From Microcoleus sp. CSU_2_2 (GTDB lineage Bacteria; Cyanobacteriota; Cyanobacteriia; Cyanobacteriales; Microcoleaceae), in the NCBI GenBank assembly GCA_012035135.1, contig JAAUPI010000022.1, positions 1 through 38,161 on the forward strand: a DNA stretch of 38,161 bases, in the 5' to 3' direction. Shown here piece by piece: positions 9,901-19,736 of this stretch. The position numbers and the translations under genes are program-made. Within the stretch, counting starts at the first letter, position 1. Each line of letters begins with the position of its first letter. Under the pieces are notes generated by a model, which did no database searches, was not told the origin of the DNA, and saw nothing but the letters and a program-made list of their open reading frames with translations.

Positions 9901-11801
9901 TTGGAATTGACCTTGGTACGACAAACTCCTGCGTCGCAGTTATGGAAGGCGGCAAACCCACCGTCATAGCCAACGCCGAAGGGGGTCGCACCACACCTTC
10001 CGTAGTAGCATTTGCTAAAAATGGCGATCAACTCGTCGGACAAATCGCCAAGCGTCAAGCCGTGATGAACCCCGAAAACACCTTTTACTCAGTAAAACGG
10101 TTTATCGGACGGCGAGTTGACGAAGTAACCCACGAAACCACCGAAGTTTCATACAAAGTCCTCAACGTCAGCGGCAACGTCAAACTCGACTGTCCCGCCC
10201 GTGGCAAGCAATTTGCTCCCGAAGAAATTTCCGCACAAGTCCTCCGCAAGCTTGTAGAAGACGCCAGCAAATACCTCGGCGAAACCGTTACCCAAGCGGT
10301 AATTACAGTGCCCGCTTACTTCAACGACTCCCAGCGCCAAGCTACTAAAGACGCTGGAAAAATTGCCGGTATTGAAGTTCTGCGGATTATTAACGAACCT
10401 ACAGCAGCAGCTTTAGCTTACGGATTAGATAAAAAGAGCAACGAAACCATCCTCGTATTTGACTTAGGTGGCGGTACTTTCGACGTATCTATCCTAGAAG
10501 TCGGCGACGGTGTATTTGAAGTGCTGGCAACTTCTGGAGACACTCACCTCGGTGGTGACGACTTCGATAAAAAAATTGTTGACTTCATCGCGGCAGACTT
10601 TCAAAGAGCCGAAGGAATTGACCTCCGCAAAGACAAGCAAGCACTGCAACGCCTGACGGAAGCAGCAGAAAAAGCCAAGATTGAACTATCGAGCGTTACC
10701 CAAGCCGAAATCAACTTGCCGTTTATTACCGCAACTCAAGACGGGCCAAAACACTTGGATACGACTTTGACGCGGGGCAAGTTTGAAGAACTGTGTTCGG
10801 ATTTGATCGATCGTTCTCGCATCCCCGTAGAAAACGCGATTCGCGACGCCAAATTAGACAAATCTGCAATTAATGAAGTTGTCTTAGTTGGTGGTTCTAC
10901 ACGCATTCCTGCGGTGCAAGAACTGGTCAAAAAAATCCTTGGCAAAGACCCGAACCAAACGGTAAACCCGGACGAAGTGGTCGCCGTCGGTGCAGCAATT
11001 CAAGCCGGCGTGCTCGCAGGCGAAGTCAAAGACATCTTGTTGCTAGACGTTACCCCGCTGTCTCTCGGTGTCGAAACCTTGGGCGGCGTGATGACCAAAA
11101 TTATTCCTCGCAACACCACAATTCCTACTAAGAAGTCGGAAACTTTCTCGACTGCTGTAGACGGCCAAACAAACGTAGAAATTCACGTTTTGCAAGGCGA
11201 ACGGGAAATGGCGAATGATAACAAGGATTTGGGAAATTTCCGCTTAGATGGAGTTCCTCCCGCACCTCGTGGCGTACCTCAAATTGAAGTTACTTTCGAT
11301 ATCGATGCTAACGGTATTTTGAATGTATCTGCAAAAGATAAAGGTACTGGCAAAGAGCAATCTATTAGCATTACCGGTGCTTCTACATTGCCCAGCAATG
11401 AAGTCGAGAAAATGGTGAAGGAAGCAGAAGCAAATGCGGCTGCTGACAAGGAACGTCGCGAACGGATCGATCGCAAAAACCAAGCCGATTCTTTAGCCTA
11501 TCAAATCGAGAAGCAGTTAGCAGAATTGGGCGATAAGGTTCCTGATGCTGACAAGACTAAGGTTGAAGGCTTGATCGCAGACTTGCGAGCGGCGATTGCT
11601 AGTGAAGATGACGATCGGATCAAGACACTGACAACAGAGTTGCAACAAGCATTCTACGCTGTCAGCAGCAACTTGTATCAGCAAGCAGGCGGCCCGAGTG
11701 ACGGTTTTGGTGGCCCCGGCGGTCCTGGTGGCCCTGGTGGCGCCGGCCCGACTGGTGGTGACGACGTGATTGACGCCGACTTCACTGAAGGCAACAAATA
11801 G
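9888..11801 (+). CDS. dnaK: Chaperone DnaK (Hsp70)
   Basis: ATP-dependent Hsp70 chaperone that folds and protects cytosolic proteins with DnaJ and GrpE. The 637-residue product has the ATPase domain ([17 protein letters not shown] at the N-terminus, [44 protein letters not shown]), the linker [16 protein letters not shown], the substrate-binding domain and a Gly/Pro-rich tail ([11 protein letters not shown]) ending in [10 protein letters not shown]. Cyanobacteria carry several dnaK genes; this one resembles the main DnaK2 type by its length and tail, though I cannot settle the paralogue. No CIRCE element (TTAGCACTC-N9-GAGTGCTAA) is visible upstream, and neither grpE nor dnaJ is adjacent. A hairpin follows at 11835-11865. 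Confidence 0.97.
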   Translation: MGKVVGIDLGTTNSCVAVMEGGKPTVIANAEGGRTTPSVVAFAKNGDQLVGQIAKRQAVMNPENTFYSVKRFIGRRVDEVTHETTEVSYKVLNVSGNVKLDCPARGKQFAPEEISAQVLRKLVEDASKYLGETVTQAVITVPAYFNDSQRQATKDAGKIAGIEVLRIINEPTAAALAYGLDKKSNETILVFDLGGGTFDVSILEVGDGVFEVLATSGDTHLGGDDFDKKIVDFIAADFQRAEGIDLRKDKQALQRLTEAAEKAKIELSSVTQAEINLPFITATQDGPKHLDTTLTRGKFEELCSDLIDRSRIPVENAIRDAKLDKSAINEVVLVGGSTRIPAVQELVKKILGKDPNQTVNPDEVVAVGAAIQAGVLAGEVKDILLLDVTPLSLGVETLGGVMTKIIPRNTTIPTKKSETFSTAVDGQTNVEIHVLQGEREMANDNKDLGNFRLDGVPPAPRGVPQIEVTFDIDANGILNVSAKDKGTGKEQSISITGASTLPSNEVEKMVKEAEANAAADKERRERIDRKNQADSLAYQIEKQLAELGDKVPDADKTKVEGLIADLRAAIASEDDDRIKTLTTELQQAFYAVSSNLYQQAGGPSDGFGGPGGPGGPGGAGPTGGDDVIDADFTEGNK

Positions 11802-11834
11802 CAGGCTAAACTAAAAGCCCGCAGCTAGAAGTAG

Positions 11835-11865
11835 GAAACCCGGTTTTGAAGAGAAGCCGGGTTTC
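11835..11865 (+). terminator. Hairpin after dnaK
   Basis: GAAACCCGG (11835-11843) pairs perfectly with CCGGGTTTC (11857-11865) across a 13-base loop. It lies 34 bases after the dnaK stop and no long T run follows. Its core belongs to the same family as the elements at 127-225 and 20979-21076, so it may be a repeat serving as a terminator. Confidence 0.5.
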
Positions 11866-11870
11866 TCTAA

Positions 11871-11941
11871 TAGATATCTTCTAAAAATCAGGTTTTGAAC
11901 AGGCAGGATGCCTGTTCCACAAGAATTATAGGAGAAGTCTA
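11871..11941. mobile_element. 71-bp miniature element, degenerate terminal repeats
   Basis: The ends are TAGATATCTTCTA and TAGGAGAAGTCTA, imperfect complements, with TA at both boundaries. The length equals that of the clean copy at 27045-27115, and both share AATTATAGGAGA before the right end. Inside is a second palindrome, ACAGGCAGGATGCCTGT. It has no coding capacity and is probably an old non-autonomous element. Confidence 0.5.
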
Positions 11942-11945
11942 ATAG

Positions 11946-12009
11946 TAAGGTGCGTCGCCTTTTACAATCTACAAGTTATATAGAACATCTCATCGCGACG
12001 CACCCTACC
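11946..12009. repeat. GGTGCGTCG ... CGACGCACC inverted repeat
   Basis: AAGGTGCGTCGC and GCGACGCACCCT are separated by about 40 bases. The arms belong to the widespread palindromic family also found at 1-127, 22055-22226, 23425-23485 and 23537-23681. It sits in the 258-bp gap between dnaK and the DUF4112 gene. Confidence 0.55.
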
Positions 12010-12059
12010 AATTAGCTCGATCGTTATTAGATATTAGATCGCAATCAGGAGTAATTTAA

Positions 12060-12572
12060 ATGTCTCATTCTCCTATACAAAACTCCGCCGCAAATACTCC
12101 CAATCAATCCCACGTTGCATCCTTGCGCCGCCTCCGTCGCATCAGCCATTTACTAGACAATGCAATTCCGATTCCCGGCACAAAATACCGGATTGGACTC
12201 GATCCGATATTGGGGCTGATACCGGGTGGTGGCGATTTAATCGGTTCTATCTTTGCAGGTTATGTTGTGTTCAAATCAGCTCAAATGGGAGTGCCACGAG
12301 AAACTTTAGTACAAATGGCCACTAACATCGTATTTGATACAGTAGCTGGCACTGTACCGGTTGCTGGAGACTTATTTGATGTTGCTTGGAAAGCTAATGT
12401 TAAAAATATAGAATTGCTGGACGCTCATTTAGGTTCCCCCGAACAAGGGAAAAAAGCTGATTGGTTATTTGTGGCGGTTTTGCTGTTGGGTTTGATGTTA
12501 ATTGTCGGCAGCATAATCTTCTTGAGTGTGACGCTTTTAGGGTGGGTATTTCGAGTATTTATAGGGGGTTGA
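12060..12572 (+). CDS. DUF4112 membrane protein
   Basis: The 170-residue product belongs to the DUF4112 family, whose function is unknown. The family core is visible as LRRLRRISHLLDNAIPIPGT, then YRIGLDPILGLIPGGGDLIG around residues 43-62, a membrane-prone segment, and DTVAGTVPVAGDLFDVAWKAN around residues 96-115. A strongly hydrophobic helix follows at about residues 133-155 (LFVAVLLLGLMLIVGSIIFL). An AGGAG at 12047-12051 precedes the ATG. It is not clearly in an operon: a repeat-filled 258-bp gap separates it from dnaK. Confidence 0.85.
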   Translation: MSHSPIQNSAANTPNQSHVASLRRLRRISHLLDNAIPIPGTKYRIGLDPILGLIPGGGDLIGSIFAGYVVFKSAQMGVPRETLVQMATNIVFDTVAGTVPVAGDLFDVAWKANVKNIELLDAHLGSPEQGKKADWLFVAVLLLGLMLIVGSIIFLSVTLLGWVFRVFIGG

Positions 12573-12819
12573 AATTGGATTTTTAGGTAAAAAAAAGAGG
12601 GGCGATCGAGTGCAAGATGTGAATTTAATGAAAGAGCGATCGCACTTGCTAGAAAACTCGATCGCTCCTCATTAATTACAACATTCTTTCTAATTGAGTC
12701 GATGTATATAAATACTATATGTCGAGACGGAGTAAAACTACTGGGCGTAGTATCTGTCGGTGAAGCGTGAAGAATTTCCTCTGACGCGTCCTTTCCCCTA
12801 AAATAACTTCTAGCCCCCC

Positions 12820-12853
12820 AATCCAAAATCTCAAATCCAAAATCCAAAATCGA
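12820..12853. repeat. CCAAAAT short tandem repeats ahead of cpcT
   Basis: Imperfect tandem copies of the heptamer TCCAAAA/CCAAAAT run right up to the ATG of the next gene at 12855, leaving no room for an ordinary Shine-Dalgarno sequence. The same heptamer occurs at 22229-22268, 30998-31026 and 31178-31208. Confidence 0.65.
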
Positions 12854-12854
12854 A

Positions 12855-13445
12855 ATGACTCATTCCACCGATATCGTTACCCTTGGCCGCTGGATGGCTT
12901 CCGACTTCAGCAACCAAGCCCAAGCTTTTGAAAATCCGCCCTTCTTTGCTCACATCCGCGTCTGCATGAGGCCCCTACCTGTAGAACTTTTGGACGGAGT
13001 AAGTCTGTACCTAGAACAAGCCTACGACATCCAACTCAACTCCCCGTATCGAGTCCGAGTGTTAAAATTAGTCCCGATGGGCGATCGGATCGATATCGAA
13101 AACTACGCGATCGAAAACGAACAACAATTTTACGGCGCCTCCCGCGATCTGCAACGGCTGCAAGAACTCAAAACAGCCGAATTTAAACTAATGCCCGGTT
13201 GCACGTTTATTACGCACTGGACGGGCAGCAGCTTCTTGGGGCGCGTTGAACCCGGAAAAGGCTGTATGGTATCCAGAAATGGCAAAAACACCTATCTAGA
13301 CAGCGAATTCGAGATCGATGGAGACAAATTTATTAGTCACGATCGCGGGCGTGACCCAGAAACCGGCGCCCACGTCTGGGGAGCCCAGGCCGGCCCCTTT
13401 GAATTCACCCGCCGGGCCAGCTTCGCCGACGAAATTCAGATTTGA
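12855..13445 (+). CDS. cpcT: Phycobilin lyase, CpcT/CpeT family
   Basis: Probably attaches phycocyanobilin to a cysteine of a phycobiliprotein beta subunit (CpcT acts on Cys-153 of beta-phycocyanin). The 196-residue product has normal family length and the features TLGRWMASDFSNQAQAFENP, PPFFAHIRVCMRPL, LEQAYDIQLNSPYRVRVLKL, MPGCTFITHWTGSSFLG and DRGRDPETGAHVWGAQAGPF. Paralogues of this family act on phycoerythrin (CpeT), so the exact substrate is inferred. It lies 113 bp ahead of sqdB on the same strand; both serve the thylakoid. Its 5' region is short tandem repeats. Confidence 0.85.
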   Translation: MTHSTDIVTLGRWMASDFSNQAQAFENPPFFAHIRVCMRPLPVELLDGVSLYLEQAYDIQLNSPYRVRVLKLVPMGDRIDIENYAIENEQQFYGASRDLQRLQELKTAEFKLMPGCTFITHWTGSSFLGRVEPGKGCMVSRNGKNTYLDSEFEIDGDKFISHDRGRDPETGAHVWGAQAGPFEFTRRASFADEIQI

Positions 13446-13474
13446 CGCAAAAAAATCGAGTCGAGATTTGATAA

Positions 13475-14707
<1,233 letters not shown>

Positions 14708-14937
14708 TTGCGGACGAACAACTGCGGCAATGAGTTTTTTTTTAACGAACCGCGAAGGCGCAAAGGACACAAAAGAAGAGAAGAGGAAGTTTGGCAAATC
14801 CTGAAGTAATTCGTTGTGTTTTACTTTTGTCATTTCTAGCTTATATCTTTTTGTCTATTTGATTGTGCATCCTCTGTGTCCTCTGCGGTAAATTGAAAAA
14901 TAGCAAGATTTACGCAGATTTTTTGGGAATAAATGCC

Positions 14938-15082
14938 ATGAAAAGAGGATATTTCCGAATTCGTGCAGCAACAGCGTCAATACAAAGAAGGCGATCGCAC
15001 GCAATTACTGACTCCCTACGAGACAGTGTATCCTGTTGCCGACCCTGACATCTTCCAGAAACTAGGACTATCGGTTTCCTAA
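14938..15082 (+). pseudogene. Small ORF between sqdB and sqdX, frame broken near its start
   Basis: From the ATG at 14938 the sequence reads ATGAAAAGAGGAT. With one A fewer the frame becomes MKEDISEFVQQQRQYKEGD..., continuing ...LLTPYETVYPVADPDIFQKL to the TAA at 15080-15082, a 47-residue product ending 10 bases before sqdX. As written, the good frame is preceded by a stop (TGA over the ATG) and could only start at the GTG at 14962. I do not recognise the family. Its position inside the sulfolipid cluster and its protein-like composition suggest a real small gene. Confidence 0.4.
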
Positions 15083-15092
15083 ATAATTTATT

Positions 15093-16226
15093 ATGCGAAT
15101 AGCTCTTTTCACCGAAACTTTCCTGCCGAAAATAGACGGCATTGTCACCAGACTGATTCACACCGTAGATCACTTACAACGCGCGGGCGAACAAGTTCTG
15201 ATTTTTTCCCCAGATTACGGAATTACAGAATACAAAGGCGCCAGAGTTTACGGTGTGGAAGGTTTGCCTTTGCCGATGTATCCGGAATTAAAAATGGCAT
15301 TGCCTAATCCGGCTGTTGGTCGCCAATTAGAGCAGTTTAAACCGGATATTATTCACGTTGTCAATCCCGCTATTTTGGGATTGGGTGGCATATATTATGG
15401 CAAAAAGCTCAACATTCCGATTTTGGCTTCTTATCACACCCATTTGCCGAAATATTTACACCACTATGGCTTTGGAATGCTCGAACCTTTATTGTGGGAA
15501 TTGCTCAAAGGTGCTCACAATCAAGCAGAACTGAATCTCTGTACTTCCACAGCAATGGTGGAGGAATTAAGAACTCATGGGATCGATCGAGTAGACTTGT
15601 GGCAGCGGGGTGTAGATACCGAAATGTTCGTGCCGGACTTGGCAAGTCGAGAAATGCGCGATAGACTTTCTCAAAATCACCCAGACAGTCCTCTGTTGCT
15701 TTACGTCGGCCGTCTCGGTGCAGAAAAAGAGATCGAGTCCATTAAACCAGTTCTCGCGGCTATTCCCGATGCCCGCCTCGCTTTAGTGGGAGATGGGCCC
15801 CATCGGCAAACCCTCGAACAATATTTTGCCGACACGCCCACGAATTTTGTTGGCTACCTCAGGGGGCAAGAACTCGCCTCAGCTTACGCATCTGCTGACG
15901 CCTTCATTTTTCCCTCCCGCACCGAAACCCTGGGCTTGGTGCTCCTAGAAGCAATGGCTGCGGGGACGCCCGTAGTTGCGGCGCGCAGTGGCGGAATTCC
16001 TGATATCGTCACCGATGGCGTCAATGGATATTTGTTTGACCCCACCGATGAAGCAGGAGCTCTGACAGCCACAAAGCGTCTGTTTGCCAACCCTGAAGAA
16101 CGGGAAACCCTGCGCGACAGCGCCCGCCGAGAAGCTGAACGCTGGGGTTGGGCTGCGGCGACTAACCAACTGCGACGCTATTATCAATCAATTATATTCG
16201 CGGAATCAATGCCCTCCGTTGCCTGA
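15093..16226 (+). CDS. sqdX: Sulfoquinovosyltransferase SqdX
   Basis: Transfers sulfoquinovose from UDP-sulfoquinovose to diacylglycerol at the membrane, giving SQDG. The 377-residue product is a GT4/GT-B glycosyltransferase. It starts MRIALFTETFLPKIDGIVTR, shows PDIIHVVNPAILGLGG and ILASYHTHLPKYLHHYG in the N-terminal lobe, and LLLYVGRLGAEKEIES and FIFPSRTETLGLVLLEAMAAG (the E-x7-E nucleotide-sugar motif) in the C-terminal lobe. The neighbouring sqdB supports the assignment over other GT4 mannosyltransferases. A hairpin follows at 16253-16278. Confidence 0.93.
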   Translation: MRIALFTETFLPKIDGIVTRLIHTVDHLQRAGEQVLIFSPDYGITEYKGARVYGVEGLPLPMYPELKMALPNPAVGRQLEQFKPDIIHVVNPAILGLGGIYYGKKLNIPILASYHTHLPKYLHHYGFGMLEPLLWELLKGAHNQAELNLCTSTAMVEELRTHGIDRVDLWQRGVDTEMFVPDLASREMRDRLSQNHPDSPLLLYVGRLGAEKEIESIKPVLAAIPDARLALVGDGPHRQTLEQYFADTPTNFVGYLRGQELASAYASADAFIFPSRTETLGLVLLEAMAAGTPVVAARSGGIPDIVTDGVNGYLFDPTDEAGALTATKRLFANPEERETLRDSARREAERWGWAAATNQLRRYYQSIIFAESMPSVA

Positions 16227-16252
16227 GTAGCGCAGCAACCGAGTAAATCCGA

Positions 16253-16278
16253 GGGAATCGGCGAAAATGCCGATCCCC
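16253..16278 (+). terminator. Hairpin after sqdX
   Basis: GGGAATCGGC and GCCGATCCCC pair with one mismatch around a short GAAAAT loop, 26 bases after the sqdX stop. No T run follows, so it is a plausible but not classical terminator. Confidence 0.45.
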
Positions 16279-16910
16279 CCGCTAGGTCAGATCCCGCTCA
16301 AAATCTTCTAATTGCCGTAGCTATTCTCCTGATTGGTTTAACATTAAACTATGGATAGCTTTCTCGGAATGTCGTTCTTGTTGCCCCAATAGCTATTTCC
16401 CTGACCCCATACGGTGGCGGACTAGGCTATAACGGCGAGACTTCAGTACCTGAAACAAGTCTAAAATAGACAGGACACTCTCGATCGAACGCAATAACTG
16501 CGAGCTAATCTTCAGGCTTGCCATTTTGAGCCGATCGCTAATTTGCAAATAATGCTAATTAGGTGTTGTATTTTAAGTTGACATTCAATTAAGGCTCTGG
16601 CATCAATAAGTCGGCAACGGCTAAAAAACAGAATACCCAGATCCCGACTTTTTCAAAAAGTTGGGGATATAACACAATAGCATTTTACGTTTAATTAGAG
16701 CGACCTACTTATGGACGTGATTAAAAAACGATTGAAAAGTATGTATTGCAGGCAAACTCAAGTTGTGTGTGCTAATTTCAAAACCGCGATTCATTAAAGC
16801 GACTTGCCTCGCCGGCAAACAGCAAACAATTTAAACAGTTTGCCAAATCGCAGAACACAAGACCGATCGAGCCGCGGGTCAATCTACCCCCCCTGAGAAA
16901 GCAGTTAATC
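16279..16910. other. Long non-coding region before the adenylate cyclase gene
   Basis: About 630 bp without a credible ORF. The one clear structure is an inverted repeat at 16641-16668, ATCCCGACTTTTT and AAAAAGTTGGGGAT, with a one-base loop. Such a long leader before a signalling gene could hold promoter and regulator sites, but I see no named motif. Confidence 0.4.
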
Positions 16911-19586
16911 ATGACATTCCCCAATGCTGGTAGCGTTCTGGCTACACTGACTCAAGTCAATCGTATGGGGGTATTGGCCGCCCGTGTTAAGAGCCTGCCA
17001 GTTCCTGAATTAGTTTGTCTGCTGGATTTTATCACGGCAGAATTCCAGCAATTTATCCGGGCGATCGACCTAATTAATAATGAAGCTATCGAAACTCTCT
17101 TAGAGCAACTCTTAGATGCCTTCACTGTCAAAATCGGTCAAATCCTGCAAGCAGATCAGACAACAATTTTTTTGGTAAATACCAACCAAAATCAAATTTG
17201 GCACAAAACAGTCGATCCTACAACCGGCAAAGATGTAGAAGTTCGCTTACCGATGGATGCTGGCATTTTAGGTCATGTAGCCACTACCGGAGAATCGATC
17301 AATGTTGCACAAGGTCGAGATCACCCATTGTTTAATTCGGAAGTTGACGAACCTCCGGGCTACCGCATCAACACCATCCTCTGTATGCCGATTTTTAGCA
17401 GTAAGAGCGAAACTGAACCCGTAGCGGTGGTCAGACTGTTAAATAAAGAAGGCAATGTCCCCTTTAATCAGGAAGATGAACAGCAATTTAAAGCTTTTGC
17501 TGATTCGATCGGCATTATTCTAGAAAGCTGTCAGTCTTTTTACGTAGCCGCCCGCAACCAGCGAGGGGTAGCTGCCCTGCTGAAAGCCACAACGACTTTG
17601 GGCCAAAGTCTTGACTTGGAAACAACTTTGCGAGCGGTTATGGATCAAGCTCGCGATTTGATGCAAGCAGACCGCAGCACCCTATTTTTGCTATATCGGG
17701 ACACAAATGAACTGTGGACAAAAGTAGCGACAGCCGACGACAAAACCATGCTCGAAATCCGCATTCCCGCGAATAAAGGAATTGCTGGTTATGTCGCTTC
17801 TACAGGTGAAACTCTAAATATTACAGATGCTTACGACGATCCCCGCTTCGACCCCTCGACAGATAGACAAACGGGATATCGCACTCGGACTATCTTGTGT
17901 ATGCCAGTTCATAACGCTAAAGGTGAGTTAATTGGGGTAACTCAGTTAATTAATAAAATCCAAGGTAGCTTCACCAGTTCCGATGAAGAGTTTCTGCGAG
18001 CGTTTAATTCCCAAGCGGGAATGGCACTGCAAAATTCTCAACTGTTTCAAAATGTGATGGTGGAAAAGCAGTATCAGAAAGATATGCTGCAAAGTCTTTC
18101 AGATGCAGTAATTTCCACCGATTTGCAGGGGCGAGTTGTGACTATCAACGAAGCCGCGCTGGAATTGTTGGGTTGTCCTCTAAGTAAAGAGAAAGATCAG
18201 GTAATTCAAGATAAAAACAAACACAATATCGTGTTTTGGGAAGATAAAATTATCAATCGCTATGTTTGGGAAGTCGTGCCGATCGATAATTTGCAATTTC
18301 GACTGGAAGACAGTCTCAAAAATGCTGCCAGACATTACGTTCCCGAACAAAGTTTAACTGTCGGACTGTTGGTGGAAAAAACACTAAATTCTCACGCAGA
18401 AGCAGCCGAAGCCGAAAGTTATATTTTGACAGTACCAGATCGAGAAAACCCAGATTTATATTACGCTTGGGGCGAAAACAGTGCCTGGACTGAAGAAGTC
18501 GCACAGGCCGAATTAGCTAATTCCCAATCTCTCTTTTCGCTTCCCAATTCCCGGCTGTTTCACCCTTATTGTCCACTCCCAATCCCCGCCTCTGGAATTA
18601 AAGTAATTGAACGCAGTTTGAACTTGACTGTTAACCCGTTGATTAATCCAGAAGGCGGGGCGCGCGGAGGTTTGGTGGTACTAGAAGATATCAGCCACGA
18701 AAAGCGGATGAAAACTACTATGTATCGCTACATGACTCCCGAAGTCGCAGATCAAGTGATGGCCTTGGGCGAAGACGCGCTGATGGTAGGCGAACGCAAA
18801 GAAGTTACTATTTTATTTTCTGATATTCGCGGCTACACGACGCTGACCGAAAATCTGGGGGCATCAGAAGTTGTAGCGCTGCTGAATAAGTATTTTGAGA
18901 CGATGGTGGAGGCTGTTTTCCACTGTGAAGGTACTTTAGATAAGTTTATCGGCGATGCTTTGATGGCTGTTTTCGGCGCGCCGCTGCCACTCAATCCTCC
19001 TGAAAGTCATGGTTGGAAAGCGGTTCAGTCGGCTTTGGATATGAGGAGGCGACTCAAAGAGTTTAACGATTCTCGCCCTGGGGAAGATCCATTTCGCTTC
19101 GGAATAGGGATTAGTTCGGGAGAGGTGGTTTCGGGAAATATCGGTTCCCAAAAACGTATGGATTACACGGTAATCGGGGATGCGGTAAATTTGAGTTCGC
19201 GATTGGAACAACTTACTAAGGAGTACCGTTGTGATATTATTTTGAGTGAATTTACTTATAGTTTGTGTGCCGATCGCATTTGGGTGCGAGAGTTAGACAA
19301 GGTGCGGGTTAAGGGCAAAAATCAGCCGGTGGGAATTTACGAGTTGCTGCAAAATAGTTCTGAGCCTCTTGACTGGGAAACTGAACAGTTTTTGCAATAT
19401 TACAAAAATGGTCGGGATGCTTATATTGCTAGAAATTTTCAGGAAGCGATTGTTTTTTTTCAGAAGGCTTTGGCAATGCGACCGAACGATCGACCCGTGG
19501 AAGTTCACATCGATCGCTCTCTCAGCTATTTGGAAGTGCCACCGCCAGACGATTGGGATGGCGTGCATACTATGACAACAAAGTAG
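16911..19586 (+). CDS. Adenylate cyclase with two GAF domains and a PAS domain (CyaB type)
   Basis: Makes cAMP from ATP. The 891-residue product has GAF-A (about 55-205), GAF-B (about 230-375), a PAS domain (about 390-590) and a class III cyclase domain (about 630-815), the layout of Anabaena CyaB1/CyaB2. In the catalytic part, Asp638 (LFSDIRGYT) and Asp682 (KFIGDALMAVFG) bind metal, Lys678 and Thr753 (YTVIGDAVN) fit the adenine-selecting Lys/Thr pair of this subgroup, and Asn760 and Arg764 are the transition-state residues. It is therefore predicted active and ATP-specific. A C-terminal segment (about 825-870) looks TPR-like. The PAS region carries an insert rich in PNSRLF/PLPIP that may derive from a repeat. 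A histidine-kinase gene follows. Confidence 0.93.
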   Translation: MTFPNAGSVLATLTQVNRMGVLAARVKSLPVPELVCLLDFITAEFQQFIRAIDLINNEAIETLLEQLLDAFTVKIGQILQADQTTIFLVNTNQNQIWHKTVDPTTGKDVEVRLPMDAGILGHVATTGESINVAQGRDHPLFNSEVDEPPGYRINTILCMPIFSSKSETEPVAVVRLLNKEGNVPFNQEDEQQFKAFADSIGIILESCQSFYVAARNQRGVAALLKATTTLGQSLDLETTLRAVMDQARDLMQADRSTLFLLYRDTNELWTKVATADDKTMLEIRIPANKGIAGYVASTGETLNITDAYDDPRFDPSTDRQTGYRTRTILCMPVHNAKGELIGVTQLINKIQGSFTSSDEEFLRAFNSQAGMALQNSQLFQNVMVEKQYQKDMLQSLSDAVISTDLQGRVVTINEAALELLGCPLSKEKDQVIQDKNKHNIVFWEDKIINRYVWEVVPIDNLQFRLEDSLKNAARHYVPEQSLTVGLLVEKTLNSHAEAAEAESYILTVPDRENPDLYYAWGENSAWTEEVAQAELANSQSLFSLPNSRLFHPYCPLPIPASGIKVIERSLNLTVNPLINPEGGARGGLVVLEDISHEKRMKTTMYRYMTPEVADQVMALGEDALMVGERKEVTILFSDIRGYTTLTENLGASEVVALLNKYFETMVEAVFHCEGTLDKFIGDALMAVFGAPLPLNPPESHGWKAVQSALDMRRRLKEFNDSRPGEDPFRFGIGISSGEVVSGNIGSQKRMDYTVIGDAVNLSSRLEQLTKEYRCDIILSEFTYSLCADRIWVRELDKVRVKGKNQPVGIYELLQNSSEPLDWETEQFLQYYKNGRDAYIARNFQEAIVFFQKALAMRPNDRPVEVHIDRSLSYLEVPPPDDWDGVHTMTTK

Positions 19587-19736
19587 TAAATCATATCACA
19601 TCTAAGTCCCAAAAGGTATAAAATTAGCAAGTAGTTTTAGATCTTCCTTATGACAGAGTTAACACCTGGAGAAATGTGAAAGTATAAATCGGGATGCCAC
19701 ATTAAAGTTACTATTTGTTACCAGCCCAACAATTAA

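Noticed and set aside
9651..10058. 135-residue minus-strand ORF over the dnaK start
   Set aside because: Antisense to dnaK with cysteine- and phenylalanine-rich random-looking sequence.
12425..12847. 140-residue minus-strand ORF after the DUF4112 gene
   Set aside because: Half is the antisense of the DUF4112 gene and the rest is short tandem repeats; no protein-like pattern.
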